DNA from: Acidithiobacillus ferruginosus
GTDB taxonomy: Bacteria; Pseudomonadota; Gammaproteobacteria; Acidithiobacillales; Acidithiobacillaceae
Direction of reading: 5' to 3'
Length of the DNA stretch: 10,772 nucleotides
Assembly: GCF_018854495.1 (NCBI RefSeq)
Contig: NZ_JABBDR010000153.1
Coordinates: forward strand, 1-10,772
In this document: piece after piece, positions 1 to 6,916 of the stretch
Numbering within the stretch: position 1 is the stretch's first letter
How the letters are laid out: every line of letters begins with the position of its first letter
Made by a program: the position numbers and the translations under genes
Notes under the pieces: model-generated
Databases searched by the model: none
Told to the model about the DNA's origin: nothing
The model's input: only the letters and a program-made list of their open reading frames with translations

Positions 1-42
1 CGGCAACTCGCCGAACAGACCGAATTAACGGCCTGCACTTAA
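1..42 (+). CDS. Possible C-terminal tail of a transposase (partial)
   Basis: Frame 1 is open from the window edge and encodes RQLAEQTELTACT followed by TAA at 40-42. It stops about ten bases before the presumed terminal inverted repeat, which is where the second orf of IS3-type elements usually ends. Thirteen residues are too few to recognise a family by sequence. The call rests on position and orientation relative to the putative IS end. Confidence 0.3.
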   Translation, partial: RQLAEQTELTACT

Positions 43-52
43 ACCAAATGGC

Positions 53-76
53 CTCCACGAAACCCGGGGCGGTTCA
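53..76. repeat. Putative terminal inverted repeat of the IS element
   Basis: The block CTCCACGAAACCCGGGGCGG followed by TTCA ends exactly where homology to HsdR begins. Its outer bases on the minus strand are TGAACC. The partner repeat and the second target-site copy would lie to the left of the window, so the repeat nature is inferred and not seen. Confidence 0.4.
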
Positions 77-880
77 ATACAGGCCCAGATAGATTTCGTA
101 GGACGGATCGATCTTACGGTTCTTAATTTTCGTCATGACTGAGCCGAAGGGCTTGAAGTCGTTGACGAGGGTCTGGTCGACGAGGATGTTCCTGTCCGCC
201 AGGAACAGGATGCGCGTGACCTCGCCTGCTTTCCACAAGCGCCAGATAATTTGAAATGTCGTGTAGGTCTTGCCTGTGCCCGTAGCCATGACGAGCAGCA
301 CGCGTTTCTTGCCACTGGCCACGGCTTCGATGGCGCGATTGATCGCCTCCACTTGGTAGTAGCGCGGCTCCTTGCCCGAAACATCCAGGTGGTAAGGCTG
401 AACGACCAGCTTTTCTGCATCGTCTTTGATGCCGCGATAGGTCTTGTAGCGCTGCCACAAGTCCTGAGGTGTATAGAAGGATTCGAGCGGAAATTCTGTC
501 TCGATTTCTGCTCCTGTGGCGGGAGCTTTGTTATGAGAAGCAAAGGCGTCGCCGTTTGAACTGAAGGCGCTCGGCACATCGAGGATTTCCGCATAGCCGA
601 GCGCCTGCTGGATGCCGTGGCTGACTGTGTGATTATTGTCCTTGGCCTCAACCACGGCGATGGGTACGCCCGGCTCCCAGGACAGAACGTAATCGGCGAA
701 CTTTTTTTTCTTCTTATTGCGCGAGGACATATTGCCGCGCACGACGACAGGGCCGGGGGTGAGCGTCACCTCACGCCGAATCTGTGTCATCGGGTCCCAG
801 CCGGCTTTGTTGATGGCAGGCGTGATGAACAGGTCACAGATGTCGGACTCGCTGAGTTTTTTCTTCTCTTTGCTATCCAT
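74..880 (-). pseudogene. hsdR: Truncated type I restriction enzyme R subunit (HsdR), N-terminal part
   Basis: This encodes the first 268 residues of a type I restriction-modification motor subunit, which normally cuts DNA after ATP-driven translocation in complex with HsdM and HsdS. The nuclease core is visible as Asp63, Glu78-X-Lys80 and the Q92-X3-Y96 motif. A Q-motif glutamine is near 176, the Walker A motif ATGTGKT is at 199-205, and LFLADRN follows. The protein then stops at LGLY, before the DEAH box, because the putative IS end supplies the TGA at 74-76. Full HsdR proteins are usually 800-1000 residues or more, so this one cannot translocate DNA. I chose the ATG at 880 because AGGAAG lies eight bases upstream; a GTG at 889 has no usable ribosome site. 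The start overlaps the stop of the preceding remnant (TGATG). A run of eight A residues (complement of 702-709) encodes part of a lysine stretch. No hsdM or hsdS is in the window. Confidence 0.85.
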
Positions 881-1344
881 CACGAACACTTCCTATCAAA
901 TGGACACTCAATTGCAGCCCTGCCCTTGGCGAAGATCAGCGTCTTGGGCACCTCACGGCGGCCGGGGAAGATTTCGCCGAACAGTTGGTCGCGGAAGGTG
1001 GGCACAATGGTGCGGATCTGGTCGGGGGTAACGACGTCGCGGTCGAGCTGGTTGGGGTCGTAGGCGGCGAAGACCGGTCGCGCGCGCGGCTCTGGGTCCA
1101 GACCATTGGTAAAACGGCCCGAGAGGGTCACGCCCTGCCGCTTGGCCTCGATGACACCGGCGGCCTTACCGTCCACGTACAGCAAATAATCAGCAAAACC
1201 ATGGCCAGGCTTGAGTGGAAACTCTCGCACCACCACCCCGCGCGCGGCGCGGATATTGGCCGCATCCGCATCACAAATATGCCAGCCCGCAGCACCCAGA
1301 AGCTGATCGATGGTCTGGCGGGCTTCCTGCTCGGGATTGGACAT
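880..1344 (-). pseudogene. Mosaic HsdR remnant with internal in-frame deletions
   Basis: This 154-codon frame starts like a type I restriction R subunit. Residues 1-76 hold the nuclease region, with Asp52 in GFADY and Glu66-Ala-Lys68 in VIEAK. Residues 77-92 (RFTNGLDPEPRARPVF) come from a later part of the N-terminal domain. Residues 93-140, running from AYDPNQLDRD to KTLIFAK, come from the helicase region beyond the DEAH box. The last 14 residues appear unrelated and probably reflect former leader sequence of the next hsdR. The Walker A and DEAH motifs are missing, so this is not a working translocase. The joins fall near 1116, 1068 and 924 and keep the frame open, which is unusual for decay. 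The sequence differs from the neighbouring remnant at 74-880, so two different hsdR genes are represented. The ATG at 1344 has GGAG nine bases upstream. Assignment of the segments relies on my memory of the family. Confidence 0.75.
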
Positions 1345-1369
1345 GGATAGCGACTCCGGGGCGGCTGTT

Positions 1370-1398
1370 TTTATAGAATGTTCGCCAGATTAGGACAA
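1370..1398 (-). promoter_or_regulatory. Putative sigma70 promoter for the hsdR remnant pair
   Basis: On the minus strand a TTGTCC hexamer (1393-1398, four of six matches to TTGACA) and TATAAA (1370-1375, five of six matches to TATAAT) are separated by 17 bases. Transcription would start near 1363, about 18 bases before the ATG at 1344. This is pattern recognition only. Confidence 0.4.
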
Positions 1399-1546
1399 AA
1401 ACCGCCGGCTGGGAAGCGGAAAGGACCCCGCGGTCGCGACAGGGGCGACCTCATCCGCACCGCCTCCCTATCGCGCACTTCGCGGGCGCGCTACAGTGCA
1501 GTCTGGATGTTGCGGCATCAAAAACGCATGGGGGGTGAAGATCACC

Positions 1547-2446
1547 ATGGCTATTGGCTTGGCTCTTGGCAGTGGCGCGGCCCGCGGATGGGCGCATATA
1601 GGGATAATAAGCGCGCTGAATGATCAAGGAATCGTACCGGATATCGTCTGTGGCACGTCCATAGGCGCGCTGGTCGGCGCATCCTATGTTTCCAACAATC
1701 TTGAGAAGCTGGAGAAATGGGTTTGTTCACTGACAAAGCTTGAAACAGCCAAATTTTTTGCCATCAATATGTCGTTGAATGGTTTTGTCAATAAAGAGCG
1801 GCTACATTATTTCCTCAATAAATATGTGGCAGATGATGACTCAAAAATAGAGGGTATAGTCAGCAAAAAATATGCCTCGGTAGCAACAGACTTGCAAACC
1901 GGCAGCGAGATCTGGTTGACGGACGGTTCAATTTTGGATGCCGTCTTTTCGTCCATATCCATGCCCGGCCTCTTTCCGGCAGTCAAGAACAACGGCAGGT
2001 GGCTCATAGATGGCGGGTTGGTGAATCCCGTCCCCGTTTCGGTTTGTCGGGCCCTTGGCGCCGATGTTGTTATTGCCATAACGTTGAATGATGATATCGT
2101 TGGAAAACACCTTCAAAATAACAAAGCCATAAAAACACAGGATACCGGCGTTACCGGAAAAATATCAGACCTGGTCACGGCATATACAGCCTCGATATTT
2201 CCGGCGACAGGCGATGAGGAGCAACCACCCAGCCTCTTTGATGCCATCGCCGGCTCGGTGAATATCATGCAGGACAGGATCACCAGGAGTCGCATGGCCG
2301 GAGATCCTCCGGATATCCTGCTTTCTCCAAGGCTATCCCACATTGGCTTACTGGAGTTTTATCGCGCCGGTGAAGCCATCACGGAGGGGAAAAAATGCGT
2401 ACAGAGCATGTTACCGGAAATACGGCATGTGTTGGGTATATCCTGA
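1547..2446 (+). CDS. rssA: Patatin-like phospholipase, RssA-like
   Basis: This is a 299-residue patatin-family serine hydrolase. The oxyanion-hole glycine motif GSGAARG is at residues 8-14. The nucleophile elbow GTSIG carries Ser38, and the partner Asp155 sits in the DGG motif, giving the Ser-Asp dyad that hydrolyses acyl esters of lipids. The whole protein, including the C-terminal NRMAGDPPD-type segment (here SRMAGDPPD), follows E. coli RssA closely in order and length; the role of RssA is not well defined. I see no signal peptide or membrane segment. The ATG at 1547 is preceded by GGGGGTGAAG at good spacing. An in-frame GTG at 1535 would add MKIT, which resembles the RssA start, but it has poorer spacing. 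Parts are AT-rich: 41 of 120 bases at 1741-1860 are G or C, against 82 of 120 at 5341-5460 in hscA. This suggests acquisition by transfer. I see no clear promoter in the 200-base gap at 1345-1546. The gene converges on mnmA. Confidence 0.88.
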   Translation: MAIGLALGSGAARGWAHIGIISALNDQGIVPDIVCGTSIGALVGASYVSNNLEKLEKWVCSLTKLETAKFFAINMSLNGFVNKERLHYFLNKYVADDDSKIEGIVSKKYASVATDLQTGSEIWLTDGSILDAVFSSISMPGLFPAVKNNGRWLIDGGLVNPVPVSVCRALGADVVIAITLNDDIVGKHLQNNKAIKTQDTGVTGKISDLVTAYTASIFPATGDEEQPPSLFDAIAGSVNIMQDRITRSRMAGDPPDILLSPRLSHIGLLEFYRAGEAITEGKKCVQSMLPEIRHVLGIS

Positions 2447-2462
2447 CGCAGGCACCCGCGGA

Positions 2463-3521
2463 CTATTCCGTGCCCTGAATCCAGCCTCCGCCCAGCAGGC
2501 GCTCACCCTGATAGCAGACGGCGGCCTGACCGGGGGTAACGGCGCGTTGCGGCTCGGGAAAGCGGAGTTCGGCCTGGGCATCGGAGAGCAGGTGCAGCGT
2601 GGCCGACGCGGCGCGGGAGCGGTAACGCAGTTTTACGGTCACGGCATGGGTTTCGCCGGGGGATAAATCCGCCAGCCAGTTGCACTCGGCCAGGCTGACC
2701 ACACAGCGGTAGAGCTCATCCTCACCGCCGACGACCACTCTGTTCCGGGTTGAGTCCAGCGCAAGGACATAGCGCGGCTGGTCACTGCCGCCACCCAGTC
2801 CTTTGCGCTGCCCTACGGTGAAGTTGAGCGTACCCGGATGATGGCCCAGCACCTGCCCGCTGCTGTCGACCATCTCTCCCTCCTGCGCCATGTCCAGCCC
2901 GGCGTAATCCTCCAGAAAGCGGCGGTAGTCGCCGTCCGGGACAAAGCAGATATCCTGTGAGTCCTGCTTGGCGGCCACGGGCAGGCCATGCTTACGGGCC
3001 ATGGCGCGCACCTCGTCCTTGTTCATGCCACCCACGGGAAAGCGCAGGCGGGGCAATATCCCCGCACCAATGGCGAAAAGAAAATAGGATTGATCTTTGG
3101 CATCGTCACGGCCACGCAGCAGAGCGGTACCCGAAGGGGTTTCCGCCAGACGCGCATAATGGCCCGTCGCCAGCATCGTGGCGCCCAACTTTTCGCCTTC
3201 CGCCAGCAAGGCATCGAACTTGAGGAACTGATTGCAGCGCGCACAGGGATTGGGCGTACGCCCCGCCTGATATTCGGCGACAAACACGTCGACCACCTGA
3301 CGCCGGAACGCCTCGCGATAATCCAACACTGTGTAGGGAATCTCCAGACGGGCGCAGATCTCGGCGGCGTCTTCGATATCTTTTTCATCGCAGCAGCGGC
3401 TCCTGGGCCACAGGCGCATGGTCACGCCGGTGAGTTCGTAGCCCTGCTCCTGCATGAGCAGGGCCGCTACGGCAGAATCCACTCCTCCCGAGAGGGCGAT
3501 GAGGGCTTTTTTATCGGCCAT
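2463..3521 (-). CDS. mnmA: tRNA-specific 2-thiouridylase MnmA, CXXC type
   Basis: MnmA adenylates and then thiolates U34 of tRNA-Lys, -Glu and -Gln, using sulfur that starts from IscS. The 352-residue protein has the PP-loop SGGVDS at 11-16, GHYARL at 120-125, KDQSYFLF at 142-149 and QDSQDICFVP around Cys192. The cysteine corresponding to the catalytic residue of E. coli MnmA is Cys96 in PCARCN, and Cys192 is the distal partner. Cys93 makes a Cys-X-X-Cys pair that E. coli lacks. MnmA of this class (Thermus thermophilus) has been reported to bind and need an Fe-S cluster on these three cysteines. The start ATG at 3521 gives MADKKALIALSGGVDS, the usual N-terminus; the frame stays open upstream through iscX. 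It lies 13 bases after iscX with no clear ribosome site, so it is probably translated by coupling and is the last gene of the isc operon. Confidence 0.95.
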   Translation of the reverse strand: MADKKALIALSGGVDSAVAALLMQEQGYELTGVTMRLWPRSRCCDEKDIEDAAEICARLEIPYTVLDYREAFRRQVVDVFVAEYQAGRTPNPCARCNQFLKFDALLAEGEKLGATMLATGHYARLAETPSGTALLRGRDDAKDQSYFLFAIGAGILPRLRFPVGGMNKDEVRAMARKHGLPVAAKQDSQDICFVPDGDYRRFLEDYAGLDMAQEGEMVDSSGQVLGHHPGTLNFTVGQRKGLGGGSDQPRYVLALDSTRNRVVVGGEDELYRCVVSLAECNWLADLSPGETHAVTVKLRYRSRAASATLHLLSDAQAELRFPEPQRAVTPGQAAVCYQGERLLGGGWIQGTE

Positions 3522-3534
3522 GGCGCGGTCCGGC

Positions 3535-3729
3535 TTAGTCCTTCTCCGCCAACCAGGCCATCTGGATGGCTTCGAGGATGCCTTCGCTGGACTTTTCGGG
3601 TTCTCCTTCAAAATCGGGCAGTTCTAATATCCAGCGGTGCAGGTCGGTGAAACGCAGATGGGCCACATCGGCGTCCGGGTGGGCTTCATCCAGGGCGATA
3701 GCAAGCTCCAAGGTGTCGGTCCAGCGCAT
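3535..3729 (-). CDS. iscX: Fe-S assembly protein IscX
   Basis: IscX is a small acidic protein that binds IscS at the site shared with frataxin, and is thought to tune cysteine desulfurase and iron delivery. This copy has 64 residues (E. coli 66). It keeps the start RWTDTLELAIAL, the RFTDLHRWI segment and the ILEAIQMAWL helix near the end. The ATG at 3729 shares its A with the fdx stop codon (TGATG), so translation is probably coupled to fdx. The frame stays open upstream, but those extra codons lie inside fdx and do not resemble IscX. Confidence 0.95.
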   Translation of the reverse strand: MRWTDTLELAIALDEAHPDADVAHLRFTDLHRWILELPDFEGEPEKSSEGILEAIQMAWLAEKD

Positions 3730-4067
3730 CAGTGCCGCTCCTTTTCCAGATTGATGGTGTATTTGGGGATTTCGATGACCAGTTCGGTATCCGTCACTTT
3801 CGCCTGGCAACTGAGGCGGGAGGTCGGCTCCAGGCCCCAGGCCTTATCGAGCAAATCCTCTTCTTTTTCTTCCGCAGGGACGAGACTGTCAAAACCCGCG
3901 CGCAGAATCACATGACAGGTAGTGCAGGCGCAGGACATCTCGCAGGCATGCTCGATGTGAATATCATTGCGCAGTGCCGCGGCGATGATGGTCTCCCCCG
4001 GCTCGGCGTCGAACTCCGCCCCCTCGGGACAGATTTCCGGGTTCGGCAGGACGCGTATTTTTGTCAT
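3729..4067 (-). CDS. fdx: [2Fe-2S] ferredoxin of the ISC system
   Basis: This 112-residue adrenodoxin-type ferredoxin supplies electrons during cluster assembly on IscU, for example to reduce persulfide sulfur. The four cluster ligands are Cys42, Cys48, Cys51 and Cys87, the same positions as in E. coli Fdx. The extra Cys46 beside the cluster is also present, within HACEMSCACTTC. No signal peptide is visible, so it acts in the cytoplasm. The ATG at 4067 directly follows the hscA TGA at 4068-4070 with no gap. The stop overlaps the iscX start by one base. Confidence 0.96.
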   Translation of the reverse strand: MTKIRVLPNPEICPEGAEFDAEPGETIIAAALRNDIHIEHACEMSCACTTCHVILRAGFDSLVPAEEKEEDLLDKAWGLEPTSRLSCQAKVTDTELVIEIPKYTINLEKERH

Positions 4068-5933
4068 TCAATCTCCCAGATCGTCAATGGAACGGCCGGT
4101 GATGGCGCGGCGCAGGGCACTGTCCATACGCCGCTGCACCAGCGGTTCCGCAGCGGTTTCCACCGCCTCCGCGGCGGCAGTGATCACGCCGGCGTCGTCA
4201 CCCGACAAGGCGTTGATCAACGCGGTACCGGCCTTGTCCAGAACTTCCCGCTCCGCCGGATCCAGCAGGTCGGCATCGGCGGCCAAAGCCGTACGCAAGG
4301 CTTCGTGCACACGCTCACCCTCCACTTTGGCTTCTGACAGGCGTCGTCTGACCACATCTTCGGCGCCATGGGTGAACGAGTCCTGCAACATCCTGGCGAT
4401 TTCTTCATCATTCAGACCATAAGACGGTTTGACGACGACTTCCGAACGCACCCCCGTACTGGTTTCCTCTGCACGCACCGCCAGCAGGCCATCGGCGTCC
4501 ACCTGAAAAGTCACGCGAATCCTTGCGGCACCGGCCACCATGGGGGGAATGCCGCGCAGACTGAAGCGCGCCAGCGAACGACAGTCCTGCACCAGATCGC
4601 GCTCCCCCTGCACGACGTGAATACTCATGGCCGTCTGACCATCCTTGAAGGTGGTGAATTCCTGCGCCCGTGCCACCGGAATAGGGGTGTTGCGGGGAAT
4701 GATTTTCTCCACCAGTCCGCCCATGGTCTCCAGACCAAGAGACAGCGGCAGCACGTCCATGAGCAGCAAATCTTCACGCTGATTGCCTACCAGGGCATCG
4801 GCCTGAATGGCGGCACCCAGGACCACCACCTGATCGGGGTCGATGTCCGTCAACGGCCTCTGCTGAAAGAACGCCTCCACCATCGCGCGCACGGCGGGGA
4901 CACGGGTGGCGCCGCCCACCAGCACCACGCCGTCAATGTCAGTCAGTTTTAACCCGGCATCCCGCAGCGCCCGCCGACAAGCCGGGAGGGACCGCTGGAT
5001 CACCGGCTGAATCAGTGACTCCAACTGGGCACGCGACAGCTTTATCTCGCGGGCCGCACGACCGAAAGGCGTCAGCGCTATCATCGTTTCGTCAACGGCA
5101 CTGAGCGCCTCCTTGGCGGTACGCGCCTGCTGCAGCACCTGCCGCCGCCAGAGGGGATCGGACGCATCACCGCCCTCCTCCCGCATCAGCCATTCGGCCA
5201 GCGCATGATCCATATCGTCACCGCCCAGAGCGGAATCACCGGCGGTCGCCAGCACCTCAAAGACTCCGGCCTGCAGGCGCAATATGGAAATATCGAAGGT
5301 TCCACCGCCCAGATCGTAGATGGCAAAAATGCCTTCACTGCCCTTGTCCAAGCCATAGGCCACCGCCGCCGCGGTCGGCTCGGCCAGTAGGCGCAGCACG
5401 TTCAGCCCCGCCAGACGGGCCGCATCTTTGGTGGCCTGACGCTGGGCCTCGTCGAAATAAGCGGGCACCGTGATCACCGCGCCCTCCGGTTCGCCACCCA
5501 GGGTTTCCACCGCCCGCTCTTTGAGCACCCGCAATATTTCGGCAGACACCTCCACGGGGGATTTTTCACCCGCCACTGTACGCAGGCGCACCATACCCTC
5601 TCCAGGAACAAGGTCGTAAGGTAGGTGCCCGGCGAGGGTCTGCACATCGCCGTGGCCGCGCCCCATCAGGCGTTTCACCGAGGCGATGGTATTGTGCGGG
5701 TCCTGCCCGGCGGCAGCGACCGCGGGGTAGCCTACATGAATACCGCCGCCACCGAGGTAGCGCACCACCGAAGGCAGCAGATAGTTACCGTCATGATCGC
5801 GCATGACGGTGGGCACCGCCGACAATACGGAGGCCACCAGCGAATGGGTGGTTCCCAGGTCGATACCGATAGCCAGCCGCCGCCGATGGGGATCAGCGGC
5901 CGTGCCCGGTTCTGCAATTTGCATTAACGCCAT
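4068..5933 (-). CDS. hscA: Fe-S assembly Hsp70 chaperone HscA
   Basis: HscA is the dedicated Hsp70 that, with HscB, binds the LPPVK motif of IscU and uses ATP hydrolysis to drive cluster release to acceptor proteins. The 621-residue length matches the family (E. coli 616). The nucleotide-binding domain shows GIDLGTTHS (23-31), [20 protein letters not shown] (153-172), [12 protein letters not shown] (205-216) and [10 protein letters not shown] (337-346). The linker [10 protein letters not shown] (393-402) is followed by the substrate-binding beta domain and a helical lid from about 505. The start at 5933 has AGGG nine bases upstream; a second ATG at 5924 would remove three residues. It lies 33 bases after hscB, one of the larger gaps in the operon. 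Confidence 0.97.
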   Translation of the reverse strand: MALMQIAEPGTAADPHRRRLAIGIDLGTTHSLVASVLSAVPTVMRDHDGNYLLPSVVRYLGGGGIHVGYPAVAAAGQDPHNTIASVKRLMGRGHGDVQTLAGHLPYDLVPGEGMVRLRTVAGEKSPVEVSAEILRVLKERAVETLGGEPEGAVITVPAYFDEAQRQATKDAARLAGLNVLRLLAEPTAAAVAYGLDKGSEGIFAIYDLGGGTFDISILRLQAGVFEVLATAGDSALGGDDMDHALAEWLMREEGGDASDPLWRRQVLQQARTAKEALSAVDETMIALTPFGRAAREIKLSRAQLESLIQPVIQRSLPACRRALRDAGLKLTDIDGVVLVGGATRVPAVRAMVEAFFQQRPLTDIDPDQVVVLGAAIQADALVGNQREDLLLMDVLPLSLGLETMGGLVEKIIPRNTPIPVARAQEFTTFKDGQTAMSIHVVQGERDLVQDCRSLARFSLRGIPPMVAGAARIRVTFQVDADGLLAVRAEETSTGVRSEVVVKPSYGLNDEEIARMLQDSFTHGAEDVVRRRLSEAKVEGERVHEALRTALAADADLLDPAEREVLDKAGTALINALSGDDAGVITAAAEAVETAAEPLVQRRMDSALRRAITGRSIDDLGD

Positions 5934-5966
5934 GATATATCGCCCTGATTGTAGAGGTTCCGCCGC

Positions 5967-6584
5967 TCAGGCATTCTGCAAATGCTCTTCGCTGCGGTCG
6001 ATCTCGCCGAGAAGCTTATCGAGAAACTGTAACTCACGCAGCGCCGCACCTGCCGCTTCCGGCTCAACACAGGGTAAAACACCCAATAATCCCCTGAGAC
6101 GTTGCACCACTCCGGTCACTGCCGTATCCACTTCCTGACGCAAGGCCTCCATGCCCGATAGGTCGCGTGCCGCCGCCAGATCTTCCAGACGTTCGCGATA
6201 GGTCATCTGGGTCATCAGCAGTTCCGGGTCAGCGACCTTCACGCGCTCATCCAGCGCGTCCACACCTTGCCGCTGCAGGAGATAATCGGCACGCCGCAGG
6301 GGGTCCCGCAATATGGCCAAGGCCTCATTGAGGCGGGTGCTCCACTCCAGGGAATAGCGTCTTGCCGCCGGTTCTGCGTTGGCGAAGCGGTCCGGATGCA
6401 GGCCTTTTTGCAGCGCCAACACTTGCGTGCGCAGCGTCTGCACGTCCAGGTCATAAGTTTCGGGCAGGCCCGCCACCGCATACAGGGACAGATCCGCGCG
6501 GAAGGGCTGCACCGCCCCGCAAGAAGCACAAAGCGCGGGCGGAGCACCCAACTCCGCCCCGCACCGGAAACAGGAGTCCACCAT
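5967..6584 (-). CDS. hscB: J-domain co-chaperone HscB with N-terminal tetracysteine motif
   Basis: HscB delivers IscU to HscA and stimulates its ATPase. This 205-residue protein has the J-domain HPD signature at 63-65 (LHPDRF) and helix IV around RDPLRRADYLL. The C-terminal three-helix bundle that binds IscU covers roughly 115-205. It is longer than E. coli HscB (171) mainly because of an N-terminal extension with two CXXC pairs: Cys5-X2-Cys8 and Cys19-X2-Cys22, ten residues apart. This resembles the metal-binding tetracysteine region of human HSC20. The extension is genuine coding sequence if the ATG at 6584 is the start. That ATG overlaps the iscA stop as TGATG, and no other start fits before the J domain. 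Confidence 0.94.
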   Translation of the reverse strand: MVDSCFRCGAELGAPPALCASCGAVQPFRADLSLYAVAGLPETYDLDVQTLRTQVLALQKGLHPDRFANAEPAARRYSLEWSTRLNEALAILRDPLRRADYLLQRQGVDALDERVKVADPELLMTQMTYRERLEDLAAARDLSGMEALRQEVDTAVTGVVQRLRGLLGVLPCVEPEAAGAALRELQFLDKLLGEIDRSEEHLQNA

Positions 6585-6907
6585 CAGGTCGTAAAGCTCT
6601 CACCGCAGCCGCAGGCATCTTTCACGTTGGGATTGTTAAAACGGAATCCCTCGTTCAAGCCTTCGCGGGTGAAGTCCAGTTCGGTGCCATCCAGATAAAT
6701 GAGACTTTTGGGGTCCACGAAAAGACTCACGTCATCATGGGGAAACACCAGATCTTCCGGGTTGGGGACATCCACAAACTCCATGACATACGACAACCCC
6801 GAGCAGCCGCTGGTTTTCACACCGATGCGGATACCCAGACCCTTGCCGCGTTTGGCAATACTCTTGCGTACCTGCCGCGCCGCACTTTCCGATAAGGTCA
6901 AAGCCAT
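6584..6907 (-). CDS. iscA: A-type Fe-S carrier protein IscA
   Basis: IscA accepts clusters or iron from the IscU machinery and passes them to client proteins, particularly for [4Fe-4S] enzymes. At 107 residues it equals E. coli IscA and has the three conserved cysteines: Cys35 in SGCSGLSY, and Cys99 and Cys101 in CGCGES near the C-terminus. The segment [14 protein letters not shown] is also typical. The start at 6907 lies nine bases after the iscU stop. The TGA overlaps the hscB start by one base, which favours coupled translation. Confidence 0.97.
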   Translation of the reverse strand: MALTLSESAARQVRKSIAKRGKGLGIRIGVKTSGCSGLSYVMEFVDVPNPEDLVFPHDDVSLFVDPKSLIYLDGTELDFTREGLNEGFRFNNPNVKDACGCGESFTT

Positions 6908-6916
6908 GACGGTATC

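Larger units (their letters stand above)
1..76 (+). mobile_element. Right end of an IS3-like insertion sequence (partial)
   Basis: The first 76 bases do not continue the HsdR reading frame that runs up to them from the right. They end in a GC-rich block at 53-76 that, read on the minus strand, starts TGAACCGCCCCGGG. A terminal repeat beginning with TG and ending with CA is typical of IS3-family elements. On the plus strand an open frame runs from position 1 to a TAA at 40-42, as expected for the 3' tail of a transposase pointing toward this end. The rest of the element lies outside the window, so family assignment rests on the end sequence and the abrupt break in hsdR. Confidence 0.5.

Noticed and set aside
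1..1344. An active anti-phage defence island
   Set aside because: Only truncated or mosaic HsdR pieces and an IS end are present. No hsdM, hsdS or other defence gene is visible.
1345..1546. Possible RNA gene or CRISPR-like repeats in the gap between the hsdR remnant and the patatin gene
   Set aside because: Apart from the minus-strand promoter there are only short GC-rich palindromic patches, with no tRNA-like fold or regular repeats.
2451..2474. Inverted repeat GGCAC/GTGCC around the mnmA stop, considered as a bidirectional terminator for mnmA and the patatin gene
   Set aside because: The stem is only five base pairs with a 14-base loop and there is no T-tract on either strand. It may still slow polymerase, but I cannot support a terminator call.
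3522..3611. Longer MnmA start giving 30 extra N-terminal residues
   Set aside because: The extra codons lie within the iscX gene and do not resemble MnmA, whose usual start is met by the ATG at 3521.
2988..3650. A 220-codon plus-strand open frame opposite mnmA and iscX
   Set aside because: It overlaps conserved genes on the other strand and its translation shows no recognisable domain.
3732..4952. Plus-strand open frames opposite fdx and hscA
   Set aside because: They are shadows of conserved minus-strand genes, with low-complexity His, Arg and Gln-rich translations.
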